64,000 bases of DNA from Verrucomicrobiota bacterium (GTDB lineage: Bacteria > Verrucomicrobiota > Verrucomicrobiia > Chthoniobacterales > SZAS-18), in assembly GCA_018240025.1 (NCBI GenBank), contig JAFEGM010000066.1:18498-82497 (forward strand), read 5' to 3'. The position numbers and the translations under genes are program-made. Under the pieces are notes generated by a model. The model had not been told where the DNA came from. It saw only the letters and a list, made by a program, of their open reading frames with translations, and searched no databases. This document shows positions 1 to 6,373 of the stretch, one piece after another. Each line of letters begins with the position of its first letter. Position 1 is the first letter of the stretch.

Positions 1-1421
1 AAGAGATCGAGTTGGGCCACGCCTTCGCCGAGGACCTCGTGCAGGAGGTCGTCGTCGGGGCCGGGCGTCGGCTGCGGGCGCCAGCCGCGCTGGAGCCGGG
101 CGATCTCGGCCTGCAGCACCGCGTGACTGATGCGACCGGCCGGCGCCAGCGTGGCCATGCGGACGACGGCGGCGTTCAGGTCGCGGAAGTTCGCGCTCCA
201 GGCGGCTGCGGGCGACTGCGCGAAGGCGAGGAAGGCGGCGCGCACGTCCTTGGCCATGCCGATGCGACGGCCCAGCCGCTGACTCGCCGCGGCCAGTTCG
301 TGGTCGAGGTTCGGCTCGATGTCCTCCCGCCGGCGCGCGAGTCCAGGCAGTTCGAAGGTCCACAGGTTCAGCCGGGCCAGCAGATCTTCGCGAAACGTGC
401 CCCGGCCGACGGCCGCATGGAGGTCGCGATTCGTGCCGGCGATGAGCTGGAAGTCGCTGGCCACCTCGTCATCGGCTCCGACCGGCAGAAAGCGCTTCTC
501 CTCCAGCGCGCGCAGGAGCATGGCCTGTTCGTCCGCGCCGAGTTCGCCGATTTCATCGAGGAAGAGCAGCCCACGGTGCGCCGCCCGGAGCAGACCGGGG
601 CGATCCCGCTGCGCCCCGGTGAACGAACCGCGCACGTGTCCGAAGAGCGTGCTGGCCGCGGTGTCGCCGCGCAGCGTGGCGCAATTCACCTCGACGAAGC
701 CGCCGCTCAGCTGATGTCGCTGCTTCTTGAGTTCGAAAACCCGCCGTGCCAGCGACGATTTGCCCGCGCCGGTCGGCCCCATCAGCAGCAGGGGATCGCG
801 CGAGGCCACCGCCACGTGCTCGATCTCCTCGATCATCCGGTTGAAGGCCGCATTGCGCGTGGCGATGCCGCTCTTCAGAAACGAGTGGGCCGCCTGCGCC
901 TCCTGCGCGAAGCGCACCGCGATCCGATCGTAGCGCGAGAGATCGAGATCGATGATGGCGTAACGCCCCGGCCCGCGGTCGTTCTTGCGCTCGGGCGGGG
1001 CCGTCTGCACGAGCCGTCCCGGAATGCGGCGCGACTCGGTGAGCAGGAACAGACAGATCTGCGCCACATGCGTGCCCGTGGTGATGTGGACCAGGTAGTC
1101 CTCCTTCTCCGGCTGGAAGCGCGCACGATCCGCGTAGTCGGCCAGCACGCCATAGACCTCCTCGAAGTCCCACGGATCCTCGAATTCAACCGCCTGCCGC
1201 CGGACTTCGCTTTCCGGCGAGACGCTGACGAAGTCGCGCGCGACCGTCTCCGCCAGCGTCTGGTGCTTCACGCTGTGCAGCAGTTCGAGGCGGTCCACCA
1301 ACAGGTCCTCATGCTGTCCGAGCGACACGGTCGGACGCCAGTTTTCCCAGCGATGCGAACCCGCGCCGCCGTCGATCTGGGTGCCGAGCAGCCCCACGAT
1401 GACGAGTTTTTTCCGCCGCAT
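1..1421 (-). CDS. rtcR: RtcR, sigma-54-dependent activator of the RNA-repair operon (C-terminus outside window)
   Basis: RtcR is the bacterial enhancer-binding protein that switches on rtcB/rtcA operons after RNA damage. The reading frame from the ATG at 1421 is open for 473 codons to the window edge; E. coli RtcR is about 530 residues, so the end is missing. The N-terminus (MRRKKLVIVGLLGTQIDGG) matches the RtcR regulatory domain, which is CARF-like in this family. The AAA+ core shows a Walker A GPTGAGKS near residue 215, the sigma-54 contact loop as GSFTGA near 265 (usual GAFTGA) and a Walker B LLFLDEIGEL near 287. It diverges from rsr and faces a good -24/-12 promoter, which fits its role. 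The opposite-strand frame through this region is a shadow. Confidence 0.93.
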   Translation of the reverse strand, partial: MRRKKLVIVGLLGTQIDGGAGSHRWENWRPTVSLGQHEDLLVDRLELLHSVKHQTLAETVARDFVSVSPESEVRRQAVEFEDPWDFEEVYGVLADYADRARFQPEKEDYLVHITTGTHVAQICLFLLTESRRIPGRLVQTAPPERKNDRGPGRYAIIDLDLSRYDRIAVRFAQEAQAAHSFLKSGIATRNAAFNRMIEEIEHVAVASRDPLLLMGPTGAGKSSLARRVFELKKQRHQLSGGFVEVNCATLRGDTAASTLFGHVRGSFTGAQRDRPGLLRAAHRGLLFLDEIGELGADEQAMLLRALEEKRFLPVGADDEVASDFQLIAGTNRDLHAAVGRGTFREDLLARLNLWTFELPGLARRREDIEPNLDHELAAASQRLGRRIGMAKDVRAAFLAFAQSPAAAWSANFRDLNAAVVRMATLAPAGRISHAVLQAEIARLQRGWRPQPTPGPDDDLLHEVLGEGVAQLDL

Positions 1422-1451
1422 GCCTCAGCGTGCCACAGGACGCGGAATTGG

Positions 1452-1487
1452 CTAGCGCTATGGCTATTGTCCTGGCTTAACCGCTAG
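1452..1487. promoter_or_regulatory. Candidate upstream activating site (inverted repeat) for RtcR
   Basis: CTAGCG at 1452-1457 and CGCTAG at 1482-1487 form an inverted repeat with a 24-base spacer. The left arm sits inside the perfect palindrome TAGCGCTA (1453-1460). The pair lies about 100-140 bases upstream of the -24 element, the usual distance for an enhancer-binding protein. Assignment to RtcR is inferred from position only. Confidence 0.35.
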
Positions 1488-1588
1488 TTCTGACCCAAGA
1501 GCAAAAGGCTCGACCGCACGGCTGGCGTCGGCGGGAGGAACATTTTTCCAGAAGCGGAGAGGTTATTCGGCACCTGCGCGGCACCCCG

Positions 1589-1604
1589 TGGCACGCCGCG
1601 AGCA
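1589..1604 (+). promoter_or_regulatory. Sigma-54 (-24/-12) promoter of the rsr-Y RNA-rtcBA cluster
   Basis: TGGCACGCCGCGAGCA gives a perfect TGGCACG -24 element, with GG at 1590-1591 and GC at 1602-1603 and the required 10-base gap between GG and GC. The -12 side (GAGCA for TTGCA) is weaker but keeps the essential GC. Transcription would start near 1615, about 60 bases before the rsr ATG. The adjacent sigma-54 activator rtcR supports the call. Confidence 0.75.
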
Positions 1605-1675
1605 TTACTGCTTCCCGTCCCGACGCCCTTGCGCCGGGAATCAAACCAACCGCAACCCGCCTCCACCCAACCACC

Positions 1676-3229
1676 ATGGCCTCCAAGACTCTCTTCCAGA
1701 CCGTCCGCGGCGCGCTCACGCCCAAGGCCACCGCGCGCAACGAAGCCGGCGGCAAGGCCTTCGCCTTCAGCCCGCGCCACGCGCTCGCGCAGTATGCCGC
1801 GACGGGCTGCCTGAACTCGACCTACTACGCCAGCGCCGAAACGCAGCTGGAGAAGGTCCTCGAACTGGCCGGCCAGGTGGACGTGAAGTTCGTCGCCCAG
1901 ACGGCCCTCTACGCCCGCACCCGCGGCCACATGAAGGACCTGCCGGCGCTGCTCTGCGCCGCGCTGGCCACGCTCGACGCCAAGCTGCTCGAGCGCGTCT
2001 TCGCCCGCGTGATCGACGACGGCCGCATGCTGCGCAATTTCGTGCAGATCGTCCGCAGCGGTGCGGCCGGCCGCAAGTCGTTCGGCTCGGCGCCCAAGCG
2101 CATGATCCGCGCCTGGTTCGCCCAGCGCGACGACGCCGCGGTCTTCCGCGCCAGCGTGGGCCAGAGCCCGTCGCTCGCCGACGTGGTCAAGATGGTCCAC
2201 CCGCGCCCGACGGATGCCGCCCGCACCGCTCTCTACGCCTGGCTGATCGGCCGTCCGTATGAGGCCGCCCAGCTGCCGCCGCTCGTGCAGCAGTTCGAGG
2301 CCTACAAGGCCGGCCAGACGGGCGAGCTCCCGGACGTGCCGTTCCAGATGCTGACCGCGCTCGAACTCGACCGCGCCGCCTGGACGGAGATCGCCCGGCG
2401 CGCCTCGTGGCAGACGCTGCGCATGAACCTCAACACCTTCGCCCGCCACGGCGTGTTCGAAGATGCGGCGGTCACGCGCGAGCTGGCCAACCGCCTGCGC
2501 CAGCCGGAGCTCATCCGCCGCGCGCGCTGCTTCCCGTATCAGCTCCTGCAGGCCTTCCAGGCTGCGCAGGACGTGCCGGCGGCCATCCGCGACGCGCTGC
2601 AGGACGCCATGGAGGTGGCCACGCAGAACGTGCCTGCCTTCGCCGGCCAGGTCGTCGTCTGCCCGGACATCTCGGGCTCGATGCACTCGGCCGTCACCGG
2701 CTACCGCCAGGGCGCCACGAGCCGCACGCGCTGTCTCGACGTCGCTGCGCTGGTCGCGGCCACGGTCCTGCGCAACAACCGCAGCGCCCAGGTGCTGCCG
2801 TTCAGCGACGACGTGGTCGCCTGCTCGCTCAATGCCCGCGACAGCGTGATGACGAATGCCACCACGCTGGCCCGTCTGCCGAGCGGCGGTACGAACTGCT
2901 CCGCTCCGCTGCGCGCCCTCAACGCGCGCCGCGCCCAGGCCGACCTCGTGCTCATGGTCTCGGACAACCAGTCCTGGGTCGATTCGCACGGCGGTGGTCG
3001 CAGCACGGCCACGATGCAGGAGTGGGCCGCCTTCCGGGCCCGCAACCCGCAGGCGCGGCTGGTCTGCCTCGACCTGCAGCCGTATGCGACCACGCAGGCG
3101 GCCGAGCAGGCGGACATCCTCAACATCGGCGGCTTCTCGGACGCGGTCTTCGACCTGATCGCGACCTTCGCGGCCGGTGAACTCCAGGCCGACCACTGGG
3201 TCGGCGAAATCGAAAAGATCGAGCTCTAA
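1676..3229 (+). CDS. rsr: Rsr, Ro60-like TROVE/vWA RNA-binding protein
   Basis: This 517-residue protein is the bacterial Ro60 orthologue. The N-terminal two-thirds is an alpha-helical TROVE repeat ring (for example the stretch around residues 55-130) that binds Y RNAs outside the ring and single-stranded RNA ends inside. A von Willebrand A domain follows with the MIDAS start DISGS at residues 331-335. Rsr with Y RNA takes part in rRNA and misfolded-RNA handling with exonucleases such as PNPase. It is the first gene after the sigma-54 promoter and directly precedes the Y-RNA array, as in the Salmonella rsr-yrlBA-rtcBA operon. The ATG at 1676 begins the family N-terminus; no strong Shine-Dalgarno is visible. 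Confidence 0.95.
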   Translation: MASKTLFQTVRGALTPKATARNEAGGKAFAFSPRHALAQYAATGCLNSTYYASAETQLEKVLELAGQVDVKFVAQTALYARTRGHMKDLPALLCAALATLDAKLLERVFARVIDDGRMLRNFVQIVRSGAAGRKSFGSAPKRMIRAWFAQRDDAAVFRASVGQSPSLADVVKMVHPRPTDAARTALYAWLIGRPYEAAQLPPLVQQFEAYKAGQTGELPDVPFQMLTALELDRAAWTEIARRASWQTLRMNLNTFARHGVFEDAAVTRELANRLRQPELIRRARCFPYQLLQAFQAAQDVPAAIRDALQDAMEVATQNVPAFAGQVVVCPDISGSMHSAVTGYRQGATSRTRCLDVAALVAATVLRNNRSAQVLPFSDDVVACSLNARDSVMTNATTLARLPSGGTNCSAPLRALNARRAQADLVLMVSDNQSWVDSHGGGRSTATMQEWAAFRARNPQARLVCLDLQPYATTQAAEQADILNIGGFSDAVFDLIATFAAGELQADHWVGEIEKIEL

Positions 3230-3239
3230 CCACTCCCCC

Positions 3240-3265
3240 CGCCCGCGCCCGTGGAGGCGCGGGCG
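3240..3265 (+). terminator. GC-rich hairpin after rsr (attenuator or processing site)
   Basis: CGCCCGCGCC (3240-3249) pairs perfectly over 10 bp with GGCGCGGGCG (3256-3265) around a 6-base loop, 11 bases after the rsr stop. There is no T tract behind it, so it is not a classical intrinsic terminator. It could stabilise the rsr mRNA 3' end or mark the boundary between mRNA and Y-RNA array. Confidence 0.5.
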
Positions 3266-3298
3266 GGCCGGGGCTGACGCACACCCATTCTCCAATTT

Positions 3299-3360
3299 CG
3301 CCGGATGCAGCCGGGAGTACATTCACCCATGTATCCCCTCTCGGCGTTCCCTTGCCGGCG
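3299..3360 (+). ncRNA. Y-RNA-like unit 1 (minimal, no tRNA module)
   Basis: CGCCGG (3299-3304) pairs with CCGGCG (3355-3360). The asymmetric loop carries GATG in place of GAATG, and an inner stem GCCGGGAG (3310-3317) pairs with CTCTCGGC (3338-3345) with one G-U pair. The tip is a small hairpin TACAT/ATGTA. This is the bare Ro-binding fold with no tRNA-like insert. It is the most degenerate unit and is called mainly because it starts the series. Confidence 0.55.
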
Positions 3361-3387
3361 ATCTCTACCCATCAAGAAAGGACCCAT

Positions 3388-3500
3388 TCTCGCTCTTTGG
3401 ACGAATGCGGACGGGACTACATCACCCAACGCGACGCAGCCTGATTCGCTGCAGCCGGTCACGGCCCGCACTCCCGCCCCCCTCGTCGCCCAAAGCGAGA
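3388..3500 (+). ncRNA. Y-RNA-like unit 2 (degenerate insert)
   Basis: The basal stem pairs TCTCGC (3388-3393) with GCGAGA (3495-3500), then TTTG with CAAA and GACGA with TCGTC across bulges. The Ro-type motif GGACGAATG lies at 3399-3407, and CGGGA pairs with TCCCG above it. The insert has a GCAGC/GCTGC hairpin with a 7-base loop, but the loop does not fit the T-loop consensus, so the tRNA-like module looks decayed or different. The 3' end meets unit 3. Confidence 0.6.
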
Positions 3501-3640
3501 TCCATTCCGTGACGAATGCCGATGGAACTACAAGGAACCCGGAGACGCAGGTTCGAGTCCTGCCCCGTCGAAATTGCCGACGGGTACGCCAGCGGCTGAG
3601 CGACGGGATGTTCCTCAAATCTTGTCGTCACGTTCGGATC
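3499..3640 (+). ncRNA. Y-RNA-like unit 3 with permuted tRNA-like module
   Basis: Outer stem: GATCC (3499-3503) with GGATC (3636-3640), then CGTGACGA (3508-3515) with TCGTCACG (3625-3632). The motif GACGAATG at 3511-3518 and the inner stem GGAAC/GTTCC follow. The insert is tRNA-like in permuted order: T arm GCAGG-TTCGAGT-CCTGC (3547-3563), acceptor 3' strand CCCGTCG (3564-3570), 7-base loop, acceptor 5' strand CGACGGG (3578-3584), then TA and a short D arm with CGC/GCG pairing. This is the architecture known for YrlA RNAs. Confidence 0.85.
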
Positions 3641-3656
3641 GACCCCACCCACCTTC

Positions 3657-3779
3657 GCGCACGCCGGATGCCGCCTGGACTACAGGCAGAGCGCCTGCTT
3701 CGGCAGGAGGCCCGGGCTCAAGCCCCGGTCCGCTTCGGCGGATAGCTCAGAAATCGTCCGGCTCCCTTTGCCGGTGCGC
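3657..3779 (+). ncRNA. Y-RNA-like unit 4 with UUCG-capped tRNA-like module
   Basis: GCGCA and CCGG (3657-3661, 3664-3667) pair with CCGG and TGCGC (3771-3779). CTGGAC (3675-3680) pairs with GTCCGG (3756-3761). Inside are a CCTGC-TTCG-GCAGG hairpin, a T arm CCGGG-CTCAAGC-CCCGG (3712-3728) and an acceptor-like stem TCCGC/GCGGA (3729-3742) closed by a UUCG tetraloop, then TAGCTCAG as in a D arm. The D-stem GCTC has no local partner; the AGAGC at 3687-3691 upstream could serve. The Ro motif is the variant GCCGGATG. Confidence 0.75.
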
Positions 3780-3792
3780 ACACGACACCCTT

Positions 3793-3920
3793 TCGCGGCG
3801 AATGCCGGCGGAACTACATGACCCAGCAGTCCGGGTTCGATTCCCGGCCGACTCCCGAAGAAGTCGGCAGCTCGAAGGTCGAGCTCTGGATGAGCGTTCC
3901 GCAAACCGTGGTCGCCGCGA
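3793..3920 (+). ncRNA. Y-RNA-like unit 5 with permuted tRNA-like module
   Basis: The basal stem TCGCGGCGA (3793-3801) pairs perfectly with TCGCCGCGA (3912-3920), and GCGGAAC (3808-3814) pairs with GTTCCGC (3896-3902). The motif GGCGAATG lies between. The insert holds a T arm CCGGG-TTCGATT-CCCGG (3831-3847), acceptor strands CCGACT (3848-3853) and AGTCGG (3862-3867) joined by an 8-base loop, and a D arm GCTC-GAAGGTC-GAGC (3870-3884). Order and spacing equal those of units 3 and 6 while the sequences differ. Confidence 0.85.
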
Positions 3921-3950
3921 TCTCGGGCCTTCAAATTCCACCCACCCTTC

Positions 3951-4114
3951 CTTCCAGCCTCGCGGTTCGCGGCGAATGCCGACGGGACTACATCCTACTA
4001 CGATCGTGGTCGCGGGTTCGAGTCCCGCCGGCTCCAAGTTTCGGAGCCGTAGCTCAGGGGTAGAGCACGCCAACGTCCCGTCATTCTCGTCGCCGCGAAC
4101 CGCGCGGCTGGAAG
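3951..4114 (+). ncRNA. Y-RNA-like unit 6, most complete permuted tRNA mimic
   Basis: CTTCCAGCC (3951-3959) and the next 15 bases (3961-3975) pair with 4090-4104 and GGCTGGAAG (4106-4114), giving a 24-bp basal stem with one mismatch. GACGGGAC/GTCCCGTC forms the inner stem above GGCGAATG. The module is a near-ideal tRNA body: T arm GCGGG-TTCGAGT-CCCGC (4012-4028), acceptor CGGCTCC (4029-4035), loop, acceptor GGAGCCG (4043-4049), TA, D arm GCTC-AGGGGTA-GAGC (4052-4066). There is no anticodon arm; the Ro stem takes its place. The stem ends 8 bases before the next start codon. Confidence 0.88.
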
Positions 4115-4122
4115 CATCGGCA

Positions 4123-4824
4123 ATGAACTACTCCAGCCTCGATCAAGCCATTCGGCGTCATCGGCTCGCCTGGCGGCTGCTGCTGTATGCTGCGCAACAC
4201 GACCTGCAGGCCCAGCCGCGTTTCGGGCGGCCCCTGCTTTCCATCTGGTCGCAGGAGTACGGTGCGGCTGCGTGGATTTACGATCATCCGTTCCCTCTGC
4301 CCGACGACCGGCAGCCAGCGAAGTCCGAACTCTGCCAGATCTTCCAAATGCTCGCTCCGTTCGCCTCCGCGCTCCTGCGGCTGGCTCAGCTGCCCAGTTT
4401 CGGTGAATTGGCCCCGTTTCGGCTCGCCTGCCAGTCCTGGCGTCGTCCGCCCGGCAAGAAGGCGGTGGAGCACGCGCAGCTCGAGGTGGAACAGCACATC
4501 GCCGGCCTTCGCCGCTGGACTGTCGAGTGCCTGCTCGGCGAAGCCGAGTTCTCGTGGGTGGATGGCGGCTACGACTCGTTCATCGAATCTTTCGCTCGCA
4601 TGCCGTCGTTGGACGTCGACCTGAACCTGTATGCCTACGGCCTCGCGCTCAATTCCAATCATCGCGCGGCCTTCAAAGGAACCGAAGCCCACATCCTCTG
4701 GCTGATGCTGCCCGACACCCTCCGGTGCGAACTCTCCGCAACTCTCGTCTTCGCCGCCCGTGATCGCCTCCTCGTGGCACTCGAGAGCTACGCCGACACG
4801 CTGACCGCTCCACCTGCCGCCTAG
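4123..4824 (+). CDS. Uncharacterised protein between the Y-RNA array and rtcB
   Basis: I do not recognise this 233-residue protein. It begins MNYSSLDQAIRRHRLAWRL at the ATG at 4123. A longer in-frame start at 3574 is rejected because it would translate three structured Y-RNA units. The protein looks soluble and mostly helical, with several Trp/Leu-rich amphipathic stretches, a hydrophobic helix near residues 75-95 and no signal peptide, membrane span or metal-binding motif. Its place inside the rsr-rtcBA cluster points to a part in RNA repair or Y-RNA handling, but that is inference. The likely ribosome site (GGAAG, 4110-4114) is the 3' strand of the unit 6 stem, so folding of the RNA could limit its translation. 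Confidence 0.75.
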   Translation: MNYSSLDQAIRRHRLAWRLLLYAAQHDLQAQPRFGRPLLSIWSQEYGAAAWIYDHPFPLPDDRQPAKSELCQIFQMLAPFASALLRLAQLPSFGELAPFRLACQSWRRPPGKKAVEHAQLEVEQHIAGLRRWTVECLLGEAEFSWVDGGYDSFIESFARMPSLDVDLNLYAYGLALNSNHRAAFKGTEAHILWLMLPDTLRCELSATLVFAARDRLLVALESYADTLTAPPAA

Positions 4825-4866
4825 CCCTCCTCCCTCCTCCCTCCTCCCTCCTCCCTCCTCCTTCCC
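4825..4866 (+). repeat. Heptanucleotide array (CCCTCCT)x5 before rtcB
   Basis: Five perfect copies of CCCTCCT (4825-4859) and one variant CCTTCCC fill the whole gap between the upstream TAG (4822-4824) and the rtcB ATG (4867). The transcript is pure pyrimidine and contains repeated CCUCC, the anti-Shine-Dalgarno sequence. The opposite strand is G-rich with five GGG runs and could form a quadruplex. rtcB therefore has no ribosome-binding site of its own. Confidence 0.95.
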
Positions 4867-6354
4867 ATGATCACCGCCACCGGCGAAGCCACCGGCTTCC
4901 TCCCCGCCCGCGACTCCCGCGGCAAGCCCATCACCGTCATCGGCACCGACGCCATTCGTCAGGGGTTCGATGCGAAGTGCCTGGAGCAGGCGCTCAACTC
5001 GCGCGGCGCTCCCGGCGTGACCGAACTGGTGCTCAACCCCGACGCGCACGCCGGCTACGGCGCGCCGGTCGGGTGCGTGCTGGTCTCGCCGACCCACATC
5101 TATCCGGGACCGGTCGGCGTCGACATCAAGTGCTCCATGAGCCTCCTGGCGCTCGATCTGCCGGCCGAGGCGGTGGCGGAGAAATCGGTCCGCCGCGCGC
5201 TCATCAACGCCATTTGCGAACGCACGCCGACCGGCGCCGGCCGCGGCCAGCGCACGGCCCGCAAGTCGCGCGCGGTCTCGCCCGAGTTGGGCCGCCAGGT
5301 CGTGACCGAGGGCGCGTCGGCCGCGGTCTGCTCGGCGCTCGGCATTCCGACCGACTGGGCCGCGCGCTGCGAGGATGCGTTTCACGTCGGCCACGACGAC
5401 ACCCGCGACGCGCTGGCCGCTCGCCTCGACCGCCTGACCGCCGCGGGCGCCCTGCCGCGCTTTGCCGACAAGATGACGCAGCTCGGCAGCTACGGCGGCG
5501 GCAACCATTTCGGCGAATGCGAGGCCGTCGAGGTCGCCCAGAACGACCGCGCCCGCGCCGTGGCCGAGGTCTTCGGGCTGCGCGATGGCGGGCTCGCCTT
5601 CCTCTCGCATTGCGGCTCGCGCGGCTTCGGGCACAACCTGGCCAGCGGACAGTTCGCCGCGCTGCAGCAGTTCTTCCGCACCTGGGGTCTGCCGCTCCCG
5701 GGCGAGGACAAGGAGCTGGTCTACGCGCCGCTCGGCACGCCGCAGGCGAACGACTACCTCGACGATCTCGCCCTCGGTTCGAACTTCGCGACCGTGAATC
5801 ATCTGCTGATCAACGCGCTCGTGCTGGAGGCCTTCCAGGAGGTCATCCCCGGCACCCGCGGGCAGCTGGTCTATTTCATCAGCCACAACATCGCCCGCCG
5901 CGAGATCGTGGAAAACCACCCGGCCTGGGTGCACCGCAAGGGCGCCACCCGCGCCTTTCCCGCGGGGCACCACGCGCTGCGCGACACGCCGTTCGCCGAG
6001 ACGGGGCATCCGATCCTGCTGCCGGGCAATCCGACCGCCGGATCCTGCGTGATGGTAGCCGACCCGGGCGCGGCGCTGAGCTGTTATTCGGTCAATCACG
6101 GCGCCGGACGCGCGAAGGGCCGCAAGGCCGCGATTCGCGAGCTCGACCAGCGCACGGTCGACGACGAGTTCGCGGCTGCCGACATCCTGACCAACTGCCG
6201 TTTCTATCCGAAGGACGAGGCCCCCGCTGCCTACAAGGACTTCAACGAAGTCCTGCGCAGCGTGGAGAAGGCCGGCCTGGCCAGCGAAGTCGCACGCCTG
6301 CGCGCCCGCTTCGTCATCAAGGACGCGGACGAATCGCTCCGCGGCGCGGCTTAG
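4867..6354 (+). CDS. rtcB: RtcB, RNA-splicing ligase
   Basis: RtcB is a GTP- and Mn2+-dependent ligase that joins 2',3'-cyclic phosphate or 3'-phosphate ends to 5'-OH ends. The protein has 495 residues, normal for the family. Visible family blocks are NPDAHAGYGAPVG near 57, GVDIKCSM near 84 (metal-binding Asp86 and Cys89), YGGGNHFGE near 209, the His-containing LSHCGSRGFGH, a second LGSNFATVNHLL block, ETGHPILLPGNP, and NHGAGR with the expected guanylated His at about 411. DIKCSM and NHGAGRAKGRKAA differ from the more common DIGCGM and HGAGR(M/x)S forms, so this is a divergent subgroup. Its partner rtcA lies downstream. Translation starts directly after the heptamer array. Confidence 0.95.
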   Translation: MITATGEATGFLPARDSRGKPITVIGTDAIRQGFDAKCLEQALNSRGAPGVTELVLNPDAHAGYGAPVGCVLVSPTHIYPGPVGVDIKCSMSLLALDLPAEAVAEKSVRRALINAICERTPTGAGRGQRTARKSRAVSPELGRQVVTEGASAAVCSALGIPTDWAARCEDAFHVGHDDTRDALAARLDRLTAAGALPRFADKMTQLGSYGGGNHFGECEAVEVAQNDRARAVAEVFGLRDGGLAFLSHCGSRGFGHNLASGQFAALQQFFRTWGLPLPGEDKELVYAPLGTPQANDYLDDLALGSNFATVNHLLINALVLEAFQEVIPGTRGQLVYFISHNIARREIVENHPAWVHRKGATRAFPAGHHALRDTPFAETGHPILLPGNPTAGSCVMVADPGAALSCYSVNHGAGRAKGRKAAIRELDQRTVDDEFAAADILTNCRFYPKDEAPAAYKDFNEVLRSVEKAGLASEVARLRARFVIKDADESLRGAA

Positions 6355-6373
6355 CGCCGGGCTGGCAATGCAA

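Noticed and set aside
12..1487. Long plus-strand open frame of 491 codons
   Set aside because: It is the antisense shadow of rtcR, whose minus-strand frame carries all AAA+ and sigma-54 activator motifs.
4012..4066. Functional circularly permuted tRNA gene
   Set aside because: Acceptor, T and D arms are present, but there is no anticodon arm and the module sits inside a Ro-binding stem, which fits a Y-RNA tRNA mimic better.
3540..4070. Ordinary tRNA genes suggested by T-loop sequences GGTTCGAGTCC and similar
   Set aside because: The T arms precede, not follow, the D arms and no anticodon loop can be formed.
3299..4114. CRISPR array
   Set aside because: The units differ in length and sequence, share only short cores and form tRNA-like folds; no repeat-spacer regularity or cas genes.
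3574..4824. 416-codon frame with start at 3574
   Set aside because: Its first 183 codons would read through Y-RNA units 3 to 6. The compact protein from the ATG at 4123 is the plausible product.
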